Shown: positions 23,719-33,557 of the stretch, one piece after another
Numbering within the stretch: the stretch's first letter is position 1
How the letters are laid out: each line of letters begins with the position of its first letter
DNA from: Phoma sp. XZ068
Lineage: Eukaryota; Ascomycota; Dothideomycetes; Pleosporales; Didymellaceae
Length of the DNA stretch: 64,000 nucleotides
Assembly: GCA_004835665.1 (NCBI GenBank)
Contig: RBKR01000005.1
Location: 1,054,001 to 1,118,000, forward strand
Reading direction: 5' to 3'
Translations under genes and position numbers: made by a program
The notes under the pieces: model-generated
Seen by the model: only the letters and a program-made list of their open reading frames with translations
Database searches by the model: none
What the model was told of the DNA's origin: nothing

Positions 23719-24374
23719 TCAATCCATGAAGCCGACAGTCTCATCCATGATAGCAGCGAAGCTCTTCGTCTCTCTGTGCTTTCCACTGGTGACAGGGGGA
23801 AACTGAGACATTTGCGTGCGGAACCCATCAGACGTCCGAATTGCTGGACTCAAATCTCTGGTGGACGTCATTAGCTGCTTGAAGACGTTTCTAAAAAGCA
23901 CCCAAGAACCTACTCGACATGTCCTCGTAGTAAGTAACTGGAACGCTCCATGGCGACAGCGAGCTCTTCCTGATGGTTGTCCAAGAGACTTGTATTCGGT
24001 ACGACAATCAAGGGAATCTGATAGCGAAGAGCCTCAAGAATGGATCCAGATCCAGCATGTGATATGACGAGTCCTTGAGACTGCTGCACTAGTATGAATT
24101 GCGCCTGTAGGCCATCTGGACTGAAGTCGATGCCGTCAACGACCAATTCCTGCTGCTTAGCCTGCACGTGAGATCGAGCGGTGCTGGAGGCTTTCGTATA
24201 GACGTCCTTTGCAGAGCCGTACTGGACAAGAAGGTGCGTGAAGCCAATCTCCAGTAGTGCATCCAAGGACGAAGGGCTCAAGACGGATTCAATCAGGGCT
24301 GTGAAGGGTGCTGTCGCGCCTGTCGTGACGAAGCACAGTTTCGACTCTGGTGTCCACTTCCAGGACGGGGCCAT
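23719..24374 (-). CDS. ALG13: ALG13-like catalytic subunit of UDP-GlcNAc transferase
   Basis: Exons 24374-23914 and 23857-23719 with a 56-nt intron (GTAGGT donor, GCTAATGAC branch, CCACCAG acceptor) encode 199 aa. Alg13 pairs with the membrane anchor Alg14 on the cytosolic face of the ER and adds the second GlcNAc to the dolichol-linked precursor of N-glycans. Family motifs are LCFVTTGATAPFTALI, THLLVQYGSAKD and the donor-binding segment ISHAGSGSILEALR followed by IPLIVVPN and LLDNHQEELA. Exon 2 gives the usual C-terminus ending IMDETVGFMD. The spliced junction RGHVEDLSPAI matches the family better than reading on to the stop at 23910. It diverges from mS35 with only 244 bp between start codons. 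Confidence 0.9.
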
Positions 24375-24618
24375 GTTTGTTCACTCTCAGTTTGTTCACT
24401 CTCAAATGCTGCCGGAAAGACAGGGGATCGATAGAACAGAGTCAAGAGGTCTGCCCACACCCGGTCCCGACGTTCACGCGGAGATGGTGGCAGGGCGGAG
24501 GTCGGGGACAACCGCCTCGCATTGGCCCGTGGCACAGACGCACTTGCCACGCGCCAAGACTAGGCCGGGGGTGCGCCTGGGCGAAAAGTTCACGACACCA
24601 TCACCCATCGCCAGCAGC
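24375..24618. promoter_or_regulatory. Shared 5' region of ALG13 and mS35
   Basis: A 244-bp interval separates two divergent start codons. It contains a 14-bp direct duplication (TTTGTTCACTCTCA) near 24376-24404, just upstream of ALG13. No named binding site is claimed. Confidence 0.4.
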
Positions 24619-25761
24619 ATGGCGTCAGTAACACGGAGACTGCTGCTGCAGTCGCGGCGCTGTCCGTCCTCGATACCGTCTCGGTCGACGCCCAAATACG
24701 CATCCCAATGGCAACGGCCGCTCTCCACAACGCCCCGGCGGTCCGCACCAGACCGCGAAGACGAGGGCCCCCGCGAGCCTGCCGCGCCAGCGAAGCCGGT
24801 GCTGGAATCGACGTGGGAACACACGCCGGACAAGACGACGGCCCAGCTGCAGAAGCTCGTCGAAGACCTGAAGCAGCTGGACGCGGCCGTCGTCGACGAC
24901 GCCGTGCGCAAGGGCCGGGAGGGCATTCCCTTTGCGACCGACTTCGAGCTGGAGAACGACGCGGACTTTGACATGGTGCCCGACGACCTCCGGCGTACCA
25001 AGTCGGGTTTCTGGGCCGAGGGAGAGGCGTCGATGGGCCCGGACGAGGACTACTTTGGCGACGACATCACCAGTCACGGCCACGGCGAGCTGCAGAAGCA
25101 CAGGGAGCTGCGAGAGTACGCGCGCTTGATCGCGTGGGAGCTGCCCCTCTTGAGCCGTGAGTCTTGCCATGCGCCCGTCCTGCACAATCACCTGGGAGAC
25201 TAACATGCACCAGATCTCGCGCGCCCCTTTGAGCCGCCCACGGCATCCACCCCCTTCCGCTTCCGCTACACCTCGTACCTGGGCGAATCGCACCCGGCCG
25301 CCAACAAGGTCGTCGTTGAGTTCTCGCCCTCGGACTTGGGTCTGACCGACACGCAGCGCTCCAAGCTCATCAAGCTCTCCGGGCCGCGCTACAACCCTTC
25401 CTCGGACCTGATCAAGCTGTCGACGGAGCAGTTTGACACGCAGACGCAGAACAAGCGCTTCCTCGGTGAAACCATCCAGGGCCTGATTGCAGAGGCAAAG
25501 GACGCCACCGACACCTTCGAAGACGTGCCGTTTGACTTCCGCCACCACAAGGCCAAGGTGCGGTACGAGTTCCCCAAGGAATGGGTGCTGACGGCGGAGA
25601 GGAAAAAGTATCTTGCGGAGAAGCGGGCGGAGCAGGCCAGGCTGCAGGATGAGCGGGCGGGCAATGGGCAGCTGATTGACGGCAAGACGGTGATTGACAC
25701 GAGTTTGCCGTTTTTGGAGCAGGCCGAGCCAGTGCTCGTTGAGTCGCCGAGGAAGAAGTGA
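24619..25761 (+). CDS. RSM24: Mitochondrial small ribosomal subunit protein mS35 (Rsm24)
   Basis: Exons 24619-25156 and 25214-25761 (57-nt intron, GTGAGT donor) encode 361 aa. The N-terminus is a basic presequence (MASVTRRLLLQSRRCPSS through RRSAP). The body carries family features around KLVEDLKQLDAAVVDDAV, the acidic FELENDADFDMVP, RELREYARLIAWELPLLS and, after the splice, LARPFEPP, FRFRYTSYLGESHPAANKVV, LKLSGPRYNP-like and the segment TDTFEDVPFDFRHHKAK. mS35 is a structural protein of the mitochondrial small subunit. The start at MASVTRR was preferred to an in-frame ATG far upstream that would overlap ALG13 on the other strand. Confidence 0.88.
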
Positions 25762-26231
25762 TGGGGTTGTAAAGTACTGTCAGGTTGATTCTGTCACGGA
25801 TGGTCAATTACTGTTGTTGACGGTTGACGGTTGAATGCTGTCAAGGACGGTGAATGCTGTCAAGGACGGTGAATGCTGTCAAGGACGGTGAATGCTGTCA
25901 AGGACGGTGAATGCTGTCAAGAATGGTGATTGCTGTCAAGGATGTTGTGGATTACTGTATCATATAAAACCATGTCCAAGGACATGTTCAACGCCAAGTA
26001 AGAGGTAAAATACATATGCAAGCAAAGTGCAAAGCAAACAAGCAAACAACGCAAACAAAGCTAGAGAAAGCATGTAGCATTATCCCAATCTCAAAGTCAA
26101 TGTTCTTCTCTGACATTGGTATTATCCAGCTTGGCTGAAAGCATGTCCCAAGGGTATCTATCCGACCCGATTACGCCGTTTTCCCCAGGTAGTGATACAA
26201 AGCAAATATATGTCGACATGGCTAGCAGCAC
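25762..26231. other. 3'-3' intergenic gap with a minisatellite
   Basis: Convergent ends of mS35 and IEC3. Apart from the tandem array at 25832-25945 the interval is simple noncoding sequence. Confidence 0.6.
25832..25945 (+). repeat. Six-copy 19-bp minisatellite
   Basis: The unit TGAATGCTGTCAAGGACGG is repeated head to tail six times. Four copies are exact, and copies five and six carry two or more substitutions. It lies 70 bp past the mS35 stop codon, probably within or just beyond its 3' UTR. Confidence 0.95.
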
Positions 26232-27409
26232 TTAGCCTGCTGGAGGCGGGGCTGCTGCTGCACTGGGCCTGTTTTTCTTGCGAGCGCCCTTGGCCTCACC
26301 CTCTCCGGCCTCCCTCTTGCGCTTCGCAGGCCTACTGCTCCCGCCCTTGGGCCGGTAGGCTGTGTCATCGGGGTCATTCCCGCCCTTCTTCCCCTTGCCT
26401 TTGCCTTCTGGTGCAGCCGAGTCTTCGCCGTCGTGGTCGTCCTTTGGCCCTGGCGTGCCACCGCCGCCGACGTTCGACTGGCGGCTCTTCTTACTGCCGC
26501 CCTTGGAGGCAGCCTTCTCGGACATGTTGTCGTGGTGGGGCGCGTCCTTGTCCTGGAGGAAGACCTGCGGCTGGTTCTTGCGCAGCCAGCTGTAGACGCT
26601 GTCCGGGTTGCGGATGGTCAGCTCCTTCTCGCTCAGCGGCGGCTGCGAGGGCCCGAGGTGGAGGGTGCGGGCGTGGGCGCCGGCCGGGTCGACGGCCGGG
26701 TCGTCGAGGAGCTGGTCGAGGGCCAAGAGGTACTCGTCCTCGTGCTGGGGGGACAGGTAGCCGGGGGCGTGTTCGCTGAGGTCGATGCCGTCGGGCAGCG
26801 TGGCGTGGTCGGCGAGGGCGGTGTGGGGGACGCTGGCTTCGAGGCTGGCGAGCGACTTCTGGACCTGCTTGATGGCCTGGGCGCTGTGCAGCTGGTCGGC
26901 GTGGCGGGCGTACTGCTCGGCCGTGAGGGCGCCGCCGTTGAGCTGGTCGCGCAGCTCCTGCAGGCGCTGCTGGGTGGCCTCGGGGGCCAGGCCGGGGTCG
27001 AGGGCGGGTGCCTGCTGCGTGTCAGTACGCGCGATGCGGCGGGCGGGGCGGCCTACCGCCGTGGGTGCGTCGGCCAGGTCGAAGCGCAGCCGCGCCGACA
27101 CGCGGGGCTGGCTGTTGAAGTCGAGCAGGGCGTCGAGCAGCTGGTCGTTCTCGGCCTGCAGGCGGCGCGCAATGCCCATGGCCTTCCACTCGTCCATGAT
27201 CAGGCCGTTGCTCTGGCTCATGGCGTCGTCGAAGCGGATGCGCATCTTGCGGTACTTGCGCCTGCGCCGTGTTAGCTGCCGGTCCGCGAGCTGCCTGCGC
27301 AGTCCTACCTCCACGACCGCTTGACGGGCTTCGGCGCGGCCTCTGCCGTGGGCGCGCGCGGCGCCTGCTGGGGGGCGGCCTCGACGGGCGGGGGCGCCTC
27401 GGTCGCCAT
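26232..27409 (-). CDS. IEC3: INO80 complex subunit Iec3
   Basis: Exons 27409-27309 and 27261-26232 (47-nt intron with GCTAAC branch) encode 376 aa. Iec3 is a fungal-specific subunit of the INO80 nucleosome remodeller. After a short Ala/Pro-rich N-terminus, the conserved block begins at the splice (KRSWRRKYRKMRIRFDDAM) and continues with WKAMGIARRLQAENDQLLDA. A middle region (PGYLSPQHEDEYLLALDQLL, then NPDSVYSWLRKNQPQVFL) is also conserved-looking. The C-terminus is very rich in Gly, Lys and Arg, with nuclear-localisation-like KRKRE and RKKNR. The open frame continues upstream through GC-rich sequence, but the conserved part shows the true exon 1 lies in another frame. Confidence 0.85.
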
Positions 27410-28021
27410 GCTCTCGACGACGGGGCGGTGCGGGCGGTGGTGTGGTGCGGGCGGTGGTGTGGTGGTGTGGTGCGGCGGGCGTGGTGCGGCGGTCGTGGCA
27501 GCGCGCTGGTGTTGCGGCAGCTCGACTGAGGCCCGAGTCGGTCGCGGCACGAGACGTGGCCGTGCGCCCGTCGTAGCTTCGGCCTCGTCCTTTCCAGGCA
27601 CGTCGCCCTCTGCTCCCAGGAGACATCACGCCGCCGCCTCTCCTCCACGCACCGCCGCCCACGCACCCGCACGCCGCCCGCCGCCCGCGCCAGCAGCACC
27701 GCCGCCCGTTGCGCTCGCCGCCGTTCGCTCCCCTCGACCCTCCCGGTCCCGCCGGCAGCCCGCCCACACGCTGCGTCCTCGTCCCCAGTAAGACCCTGAG
27801 CCGCCGCCGCGCCCGCTGCCTGCTGACCGTGGCAGAGGCCTCGCTGCTCCTCGTCCGCGCGAGCAGCCCCGCCCCCCTCCCCCCCAGCCCGCCCAACCGC
27901 CGCCAATACCGCCAAACTGTCACCCATACTCCTCAATCGCACCTCGCGCCTGAGCTTCGCTGGCGACCCGCGGCCCCACCGCCTGAGCCCCGACCGCGCC
28001 TCTGCGTACAGCGGCAACAGC
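27410..28021. promoter_or_regulatory. GC-rich divergent 5' region between IEC3 and ORM1
   Basis: This 612-bp interval is markedly C-rich on the plus strand, with repeated CCGCC/CCGCCC-type runs, giving long chance open frames in several phases. In the ORM1 frame the sequence stays open upstream of the chosen ATG, so an extra upstream exon of ORM1 is possible. Confidence 0.45.
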
Positions 28022-28696
28022 ATGTCCCTCGACGCAAAGGAGGCCCGGAGGCGGCGTAGCAGTAGTCTTGTCTACAAGGAGCCTCCCGAGTCCCTCGAGC
28101 AGCTGAGCGACCAGGCTGCCCTGCCCAACCTCAACGCCGAGTGGGTGAATGCAAAGGGTGAGTGATCCCACACGAGCCGGCCACTGGCCACATATGGCAG
28201 TCGTGCAGGCGAGCAACATGGCTGACGGCATCTCGCAGGCGCATGGGCAATCCACTTTGTCCTCATCTTCATCGGCAAGATCCTCTTTGACATCATCCCA
28301 GGCATGTCACAGGAGACGTCCTGGACGCTTGTCAACCTCTCCTACATGGCTGGCTCCTACCTCATGTTCCACTATGTGCGCGGCGTGCCCTTTGACTTCA
28401 ACTCGGGCGCCTACGACAACCTCAACATGTGGGAGCAGATTGACAACGGCGACCAGTACACCCCGGCCAAGAAGTTCCTGCTCTTCGTCCCCATTGCACT
28501 ATTTCTTGTCAGCACACATTACACACATTACGACAGCACCTATTTCATCGTCAACTGCCTGGCCACAATAGCTGTCGTCATCCCCAAGCTACCATCGGTA
28601 CGTTTTGACACTCCCCCTCCCACACGTCTATGCTAACGCCAACAGCTGCATCGCTTACGAGTTTCCTTTTTCAACTCTCCCCCCGACGACATATAG
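28022..28696 (+). CDS. ORM1: ORMDL-family regulator of sphingolipid synthesis
   Basis: Exons 28022-28157, 28239-28597 and 28646-28696 encode 181 aa. Orm proteins are ER membrane proteins that bind and restrain serine palmitoyltransferase; phosphorylation of their N-terminus relieves the block in yeast. The N-terminus has the basic, Ser-rich RRRRSSSLVYKEPPESLEQL. The family core follows: LPNLNAEWVNAKGAWAIH, FDIIPGMSQETSWTLVNLSY, HYVRGVPFDFNSGAYDNLN, MWEQIDNG and STHYTHYD. The last exon gives LHRLRVSFFNSPPDDI. Four short hydrophobic segments are visible. The start codon is the only ATG near the conserved region, but the frame is open upstream, so a slightly longer N-terminus is possible. Confidence 0.92.
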
Positions 28697-29283
28697 CCCC
28701 ATCCCTCCTTCACATTTGCATTCATCCGCTTGGATTCGTACCATGTATTTTTAATCACATCATCCGCGACATGGCGGAAAGACTGAGCTGCATCATCGGC
28801 GGACGGGCGTTTGGGGTGCCTGCTTTATTGCACAAGCATGGCGCTGTTATACAAAAGGTTGCAATCACGCAGTCACGTGCTTACACGCAGCGACTTCATA
28901 ATATAGATGCATAGGCTCATGGATAAGTTTAATCAAGTACCATCCTGCGCAAACGGCCTGAACGTGAGCACTGACTGTCGTTGGAGATCAATCTATTTTC
29001 GTGCATGGTATGTCCCAATCGAGTCGGCCGTTTATAGCGCGACTTCCATATCGGGATATGCCGTCATCGACATCGATCACAAGAAGTATTCTGCAGGAAT
29101 GCTCAACTGCTCGTGCATGCTCTTCCCTCACCGCCCGTGTCTTTCAACCGTCATGATGATCGCCACCTGTTTTGCCTAGCTCTGTTTTGCAAACTGCGTT
29201 ACTTACAGCTCCCTGCCAGTACAACTGCATGTACGCCCTGTTCCTTCCAACGCGTTCACGCAACTAACAATCGACCCACCACC
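28697..29283. other. Intergenic gap between ORM1 and the antiporter
   Basis: ORM1 3' flank and antiporter promoter and 5' leader. I see no gene or repeat. Confidence 0.5.
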
Positions 29284-30762
29284 ATGTGGTCGCAACTCGA
29301 GCCCACGGGGCCGCACTTGTCGTACTTGGTCCTTACCTCGTTTCTGTTAATGTACGCCCTCTTCTCGCTCATGATCAGGAACAGGTTACATCTGTCTGAA
29401 CCTCCTCTGGCAACCATCTTTGGCATTCTCGTAGGACCTCGCGGCCTAGCATGGCTAAAGCCGTATGAATGGGGGTTCCAAGACCCCGTCATCCAGGAGT
29501 TTACCCGCATCGTTGTTGGCGTCCAGTGTTTTGCTGTCGGCCTGGAACTTCCAAATGGCTACCTGACGAAGAAGTGGAAGGCGCTTGTGGTCCTCCTTGG
29601 CCCTGTCATGACCTTTGGCTGGCTGATAGGTGCCCTCTTCATCATGCTCATCTTCGACACGGATTTTGCGTCCGCTTTGACCATATCAGCCTGCCTTACG
29701 CCAACAGATCCTGTTCTCGCAGCATCCGTCTTGTCCAACAGTCAATTCAGCACACGAGTCCCAAAGCGTATACGGGATCTCCTGAGCGCAGAGAGTGGTG
29801 TGAATGATGGCGTGTCATTCCCTTTCCTCTTCCTTGGCCTCAACATCTTGACCAAGGCTTCACGTGGCGACATTTTCAAGGAATGGCTCCTTATCACAGT
29901 GCTGTATCAATGCACTCTCGGTGTTCTTCTGGGTGTCATCATCGGTCGTGTCTTCAACTGGCTGTATCACATCTCCCACAAGCGCGAGATGATGGGCCGA
30001 GCATCTTATCTCGCTTTCTACCTCCTCCTGGCAGTCTTCTCGATCGGACTAGCATCGACGCTCGGAGTCGACGACTTCCTTGTCGCGTTCTGCGCTGGTC
30101 GAGGCTTCGCACATGGCGGTAACTCTCCGACAGCGGACACACGACTCCCCGTCGTCATCGACCTGATGCTCAACTCGGCACTCTTCGTCTTCTTCGGCGC
30201 CATGATACCCTGGTCGTCGTTCAACGGTCTCGATACCATCACCCCTGGCAAACTAATCGGCGCACTGGCACTCATCCTCATCTTCCGCCGTATACCCATC
30301 GTCTTCACATTCTACAAGGCAAAGCTGCTTCCCAACGTTCGCACAACGACTGAAGCTTTGTTCATTGGCCACTTCGGACCCATGGGTGTCGGTGCACTCT
30401 TTTTGGCAATCGAAGCATGTGCTCAGCTCGAGACAGACACATCGCTGCCGCTGCCGCATGCCCCTGATGACTTGGACCCCAAAAGACAAAGGACAATCAT
30501 GCTGATCTGGCCGATCGTGTGCTTTATTGTTCTGGGCAGTACTCTGTTCCATGGCCTCAGTACGTTGGCGATCAGCCTTGGAGGGCACTTCTCGAGAAAG
30601 GAGGGTGAGAGGGCGCCGCTGATTGGAGATGAGAGGGAGGGCTTGCACGGCATGATTTTTGATGAGGAACATGAAGGGATGGATGAGGAGCAGGGGAATG
30701 AAGAGAACGAAGAGGCCGAGGATAGGGGCTATTACAGAACTCGAGAGAATATGAGAGAATAA
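29284..30762 (+). CDS. NHA1: Na+(K+)/H+ antiporter, fungal Nha1/Sod2 type
   Basis: Single exon, 492 aa. These plasma-membrane exchangers expel Na+ or K+ in return for protons and set salt tolerance and pH balance. The start at MWSQLEPTGPHLSYLVL fits the family. About twelve hydrophobic spans are visible. Key motifs are SEPPLATIFGILVGPRGLAW, VVGVQCFAVGLELP, LTISACLTPTDPVLAASV (the TPTDP helix break), RDLLSAESGVNDGVSFPFLF (the conserved Asn-Asp pair), GVDDFLVAFCAG and RRIPIVF. The C-terminal tail is short, acidic and ends RENMRE, so the long regulatory tail of yeast Nha1 is absent, as in Sod2-like forms. Confidence 0.9.
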   Translation: MWSQLEPTGPHLSYLVLTSFLLMYALFSLMIRNRLHLSEPPLATIFGILVGPRGLAWLKPYEWGFQDPVIQEFTRIVVGVQCFAVGLELPNGYLTKKWKALVVLLGPVMTFGWLIGALFIMLIFDTDFASALTISACLTPTDPVLAASVLSNSQFSTRVPKRIRDLLSAESGVNDGVSFPFLFLGLNILTKASRGDIFKEWLLITVLYQCTLGVLLGVIIGRVFNWLYHISHKREMMGRASYLAFYLLLAVFSIGLASTLGVDDFLVAFCAGRGFAHGGNSPTADTRLPVVIDLMLNSALFVFFGAMIPWSSFNGLDTITPGKLIGALALILIFRRIPIVFTFYKAKLLPNVRTTTEALFIGHFGPMGVGALFLAIEACAQLETDTSLPLPHAPDDLDPKRQRTIMLIWPIVCFIVLGSTLFHGLSTLAISLGGHFSRKEGERAPLIGDEREGLHGMIFDEEHEGMDEEQGNEENEEAEDRGYYRTRENMRE

Positions 30763-30848
30763 GGAGGCAGTGGGCACATGGTGCCATTAAAGGTAGATAC
30801 TGCATCATTAGACAGTGTTGGCAGAACACATACCAAACCGGAGAACCT

Positions 30849-32159
30849 TTACCCTCCACCGTTTCCAGCATTCTCTGCAGCACCAACGATGATATCAATG
30901 AGCGTATGCCTTTTTTCCTTCTCTGCATTCGCCATGCACAACACCGTGGCCACGATAAGGTGGTATAAATACCCCTTCTGAAGGCTCGCAATCTTGTTCT
31001 CCTCAAGCTCGCCGTAACCATCTTCTCCCCTCTTCTCATCTAGCATATCCTTCTCAAGCAGACTCGGGATATACTCTTCCGCAAACCGCAACACTGCCTC
31101 GTCATACACCTCGAGCGTCCCGCTCTTCTCGGCTGCGATCGAGGATGTGTACTTGCCGAGACACACTTCCCTCATCCCCTCCTCTTTGTCTCCAATTGTG
31201 TTTACGGGAACCTTGGCCACGAGCTTCAAATGGCAGTACCGCAGCATCCACCCACACTTGCGTGATTCGTTGACAGTGCCAGTCCCTTTCCACTGGAACT
31301 CAACCCCCCTGAACGTAAACGAATAGCGCCGCGTATGACGGGAGAGAGGACTCATCCATTCGAGACACACAACTTCATCTGCGCTCACATTCTCCCTCGA
31401 CGAGCCAACTCGCTGGCCCTCGTTCACATCCGGATCGTCAAATACCTGCCCCGCCTTGCGCTTGTCCCGGATCCCATGCACATACGCCTTCCCCGTTTCG
31501 CCCCAGAGCCGCCATCCGCGGACTTTGTAACCCCTGAGTAATCTGCCTCCGCCAGGCGAGACCTCGTCGTGTTGGAGCGTCTTCTTGTGCCCGCCGTTGT
31601 GGCGCCAGGATACTACGCCCCGGGGGTCAATCACGCCGGGCAGCGCGAGAGATGGGCCAAATTGGATTCTGTAGCTCTTCCAGAACCAGCCCGTATGCAC
31701 GAGGGCAACAGGTTTCGCGGGTGCGTACTTGGACGAACCGCTGTAAAGGACGGAAGGGGGCAGATGGAAAGAGAGGTAGGGAGTGTGCAGGAAGTAAGCA
31801 TTTTGATCCGTGTCTGATGGTGGTCGTGGATTCAAAGGATCCAAGGGGGTTTGCTGCAGACGCGCTTTACGTGCTTCTTTCTTTGCTACGAGTCGTGCTT
31901 TTCGGTCTTTGGGCTTGGGTCCGAAGCGGCGTTCTTGGATGGGCGAGAGTGTGGGAGTGATTAGCTTGTGGCCGCAGTCGTGTTCGAAGTAGATGTGCCG
32001 TATCGTCCGAGTTGTTTCGACCCTCAACAATTCAAAGTCTTCGGGTTCATCTGTTGGAAGTCGAACTACATCATACTTGACCGGATCACCTGGCGTGGAT
32101 GTTTTGTTGCTCATGCTCTGCGGTAGAGGCGCCTCCTTGCTGTCGATGTCGACGGCCAT
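30849..32159 (-). CDS. Conserved hypothetical protein (fungal)
   Basis: Single exon, 436 aa, with no domain I recognise. The sequence looks like a real globular protein: TIRHIYFEHDCGHKL, a Lys/Arg-rich segment near residues 80-100, ALVHTGWFWKSYRIQFGPSL, WRLWGETGKAYVHG, VVCLEWMSPLSRHTRRYSFT, FRGVEFQWKGTGTV and a helical C-terminus with LVAKV, HLIVATVLCMANAEKEKRH and IDIIVGAAENAG. No signal peptide or certain membrane helix is seen, though the last region is hydrophobic. Its 3' end faces the antiporter gene 86 bp away. Function is unknown. Confidence 0.75.
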   Translation of the reverse strand: MAVDIDSKEAPLPQSMSNKTSTPGDPVKYDVVRLPTDEPEDFELLRVETTRTIRHIYFEHDCGHKLITPTLSPIQERRFGPKPKDRKARLVAKKEARKARLQQTPLDPLNPRPPSDTDQNAYFLHTPYLSFHLPPSVLYSGSSKYAPAKPVALVHTGWFWKSYRIQFGPSLALPGVIDPRGVVSWRHNGGHKKTLQHDEVSPGGGRLLRGYKVRGWRLWGETGKAYVHGIRDKRKAGQVFDDPDVNEGQRVGSSRENVSADEVVCLEWMSPLSRHTRRYSFTFRGVEFQWKGTGTVNESRKCGWMLRYCHLKLVAKVPVNTIGDKEEGMREVCLGKYTSSIAAEKSGTLEVYDEAVLRFAEEYIPSLLEKDMLDEKRGEDGYGELEENKIASLQKGYLYHLIVATVLCMANAEKEKRHTLIDIIVGAAENAGNGGG

Positions 32160-32613
32160 TTCGACGGCTGCATCGTAGCTCGCCTATCTCGTAGGATCGA
32201 GTTGATGTGCGAAGGATTGTAGATGTTTATGTGTTGCGCTTGAGGCCGGGGTAAGCTTCACAAGATCAGGCGCCAAGGCCACTCCGCCTCCACTATGCAC
32301 ATCGCTTTGCTCGCATCCAGTGTCCGACCAATCAGCTATCGGGCGTGGGTTAGTGATTGGAGATCATGTCTGCAGATCCAAGAATACTGGAAACGGTGAG
32401 TATGAGGCAGAAATGAGGCAGACTTGGTTGTCGAGGTTATATATGTGCCAGACATGTACTTGAGTCAGCGAAGTTCAGCCTTGCAGCCGTCAGATGATGG
32501 AGGCTTCACCAGTACAAACCCCAAATCACGATATGTTACATCGATCGAGTGAGTATCTCGTGTTTGACATACAACAGCGCACTACTCAGCTCTTATCAGA
32601 GAGCAGCATGCAT
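32160..32613. other. Intergenic gap between the hypothetical gene and RRF1
   Basis: 5' flank of the hypothetical gene and 3' flank of the recycling-factor gene. Nothing else is seen. Confidence 0.5.
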
Positions 32614-33557
32614 CTACTGGCTCTCCAGAACTCTCTTCGCACCATCAGCGATGCGTTTGACCTCGTCATGGCCCTTCTTGACAACCTCTTCCATGCGCTT
32701 CTTCGCCTTCTGGACGTCATCTGGACGCACTTCCCTGTTCACCTCATACTTCCTAACCAGCTTGTTGTGATCTTGTCGTGCGCGCTGAAGCACGGCATCG
32801 GCCTTCTCAGCAGCCTTTCTCGCAGATTCAATCGCATCTCGTCGTGTGTCGCCGGTTGGCGGTGGCAAAGGGACTTGGATGGTGAGAGGGTTGTTCTGCT
32901 CAGGCGCAAGCGGTGTGAGGGAGTGTTGGGAGGCAGCAATGGCAGTGGTTATGGGTTTGATGTGCTTGGGACGGTTAGCGTAATTCTCTTCTTCCTCGTC
33001 GTGAGTACTTGCAGTGTCGTCTCCACAGATGACGTTCAGCACTCTCCCTCTGGGGACTACTTGTGCAATGTCGCCCAGTCGTACGGTCTCCTTGCCCTGG
33101 CCTGCGGTGCCGAGCTGCACCTTCAAGCCCTCGACAATGTCCGGGTTCAACCGCCCGCCGGACCTCAGTTGAGCCAGGTCGTGTGTGAGCTTCTCAATCG
33201 CCTTCAGGATCGACGCTTCAAGCTCTGACATGTCGTAGATCTCGTCGGTCGGTGTAGGCTCGCCGGCCTGGCCAACGGGCGGGCTGGAATCCGTCTTCGC
33301 ATGCGACTTGTTGGCCTTGCCAGCCTTCTTCCACAGCGGCGGGTATTTGGAAAAGCTGCGTAGCTTTGGAACGCACAACGATGTAGAGGCATGGAATGCG
33401 CAACTGGTGGTGTGAGCTACTGCAGCTTCGACGGTCGGATCTGGAAATTGGGAGCTCACAGGTTACGGCATGGCGACTCAATTGCGCGTGCAGAAGCGGC
33501 CACTGAGCTTCTGGAGCCAAGTCGTAGTGCAATACGGGGTGCTAGGGTGTGCGACAT
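32614..33557 (-). CDS. RRF1: Mitochondrial ribosome recycling factor
   Basis: Exons 33557-33460, 33403-33013 and 32964-32614 encode 279 aa. RRF splits post-termination ribosomes in mitochondria. Exon 1 supplies a targeting peptide (MSHTLAPRIALRLGSRSSVA); the 56-nt first intron starts GTGAGC. The RRF body begins near DMSELEASILKAIEKLTHDL, then AQLRSGGRLNPDIVEGLKV and VRLGDIAQV. It ends in the long helices typical of domain I (DTRRDAIESARKAAEKADAV, KVRK-like NKLVRKYE, RMEEVVKKGHDEVKRIADGA). The second intron (32965-33012, 48 nt) has a GC donor (GCAAGT) and a CGCTAAC branch. Removing it joins VICGDDT to HIKPITTAI, the expected uninterrupted family segment. It lacks stops and is a multiple of three, so retention would add a 16-residue acidic insert. 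Confidence 0.88.

Noticed and set aside
23891..23913. A 23-nt ultra-short intron in ALG13 (GTAGGT...TTTTTAG)
   Set aside because: A 56-nt intron with the same donor, a CTAAT branch and the CCACCAG acceptor keeps phase and gives a better family match.
25832..25945. CRISPR-like array
   Set aside because: Units are contiguous without spacers and the organism is a fungus; it is a minisatellite.
26192..27324. Long plus-strand open frames over IEC3
   Set aside because: They are antisense shadows of a GC-rich, repeat-rich coding sequence, with Arg/Gly/Ser-biased composition.
27305..28059. Several overlapping open frames in the IEC3/ORM1 interval
   Set aside because: The region is very GC-rich, so stops are rare by chance; the frames share no protein-like pattern.
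33404..33459. Start of RRF1 inside the first intron (a GTG codon at 33459)
   Set aside because: The codon is GTG at an intron donor; splicing to an upstream ATG supplies a mitochondrial presequence.
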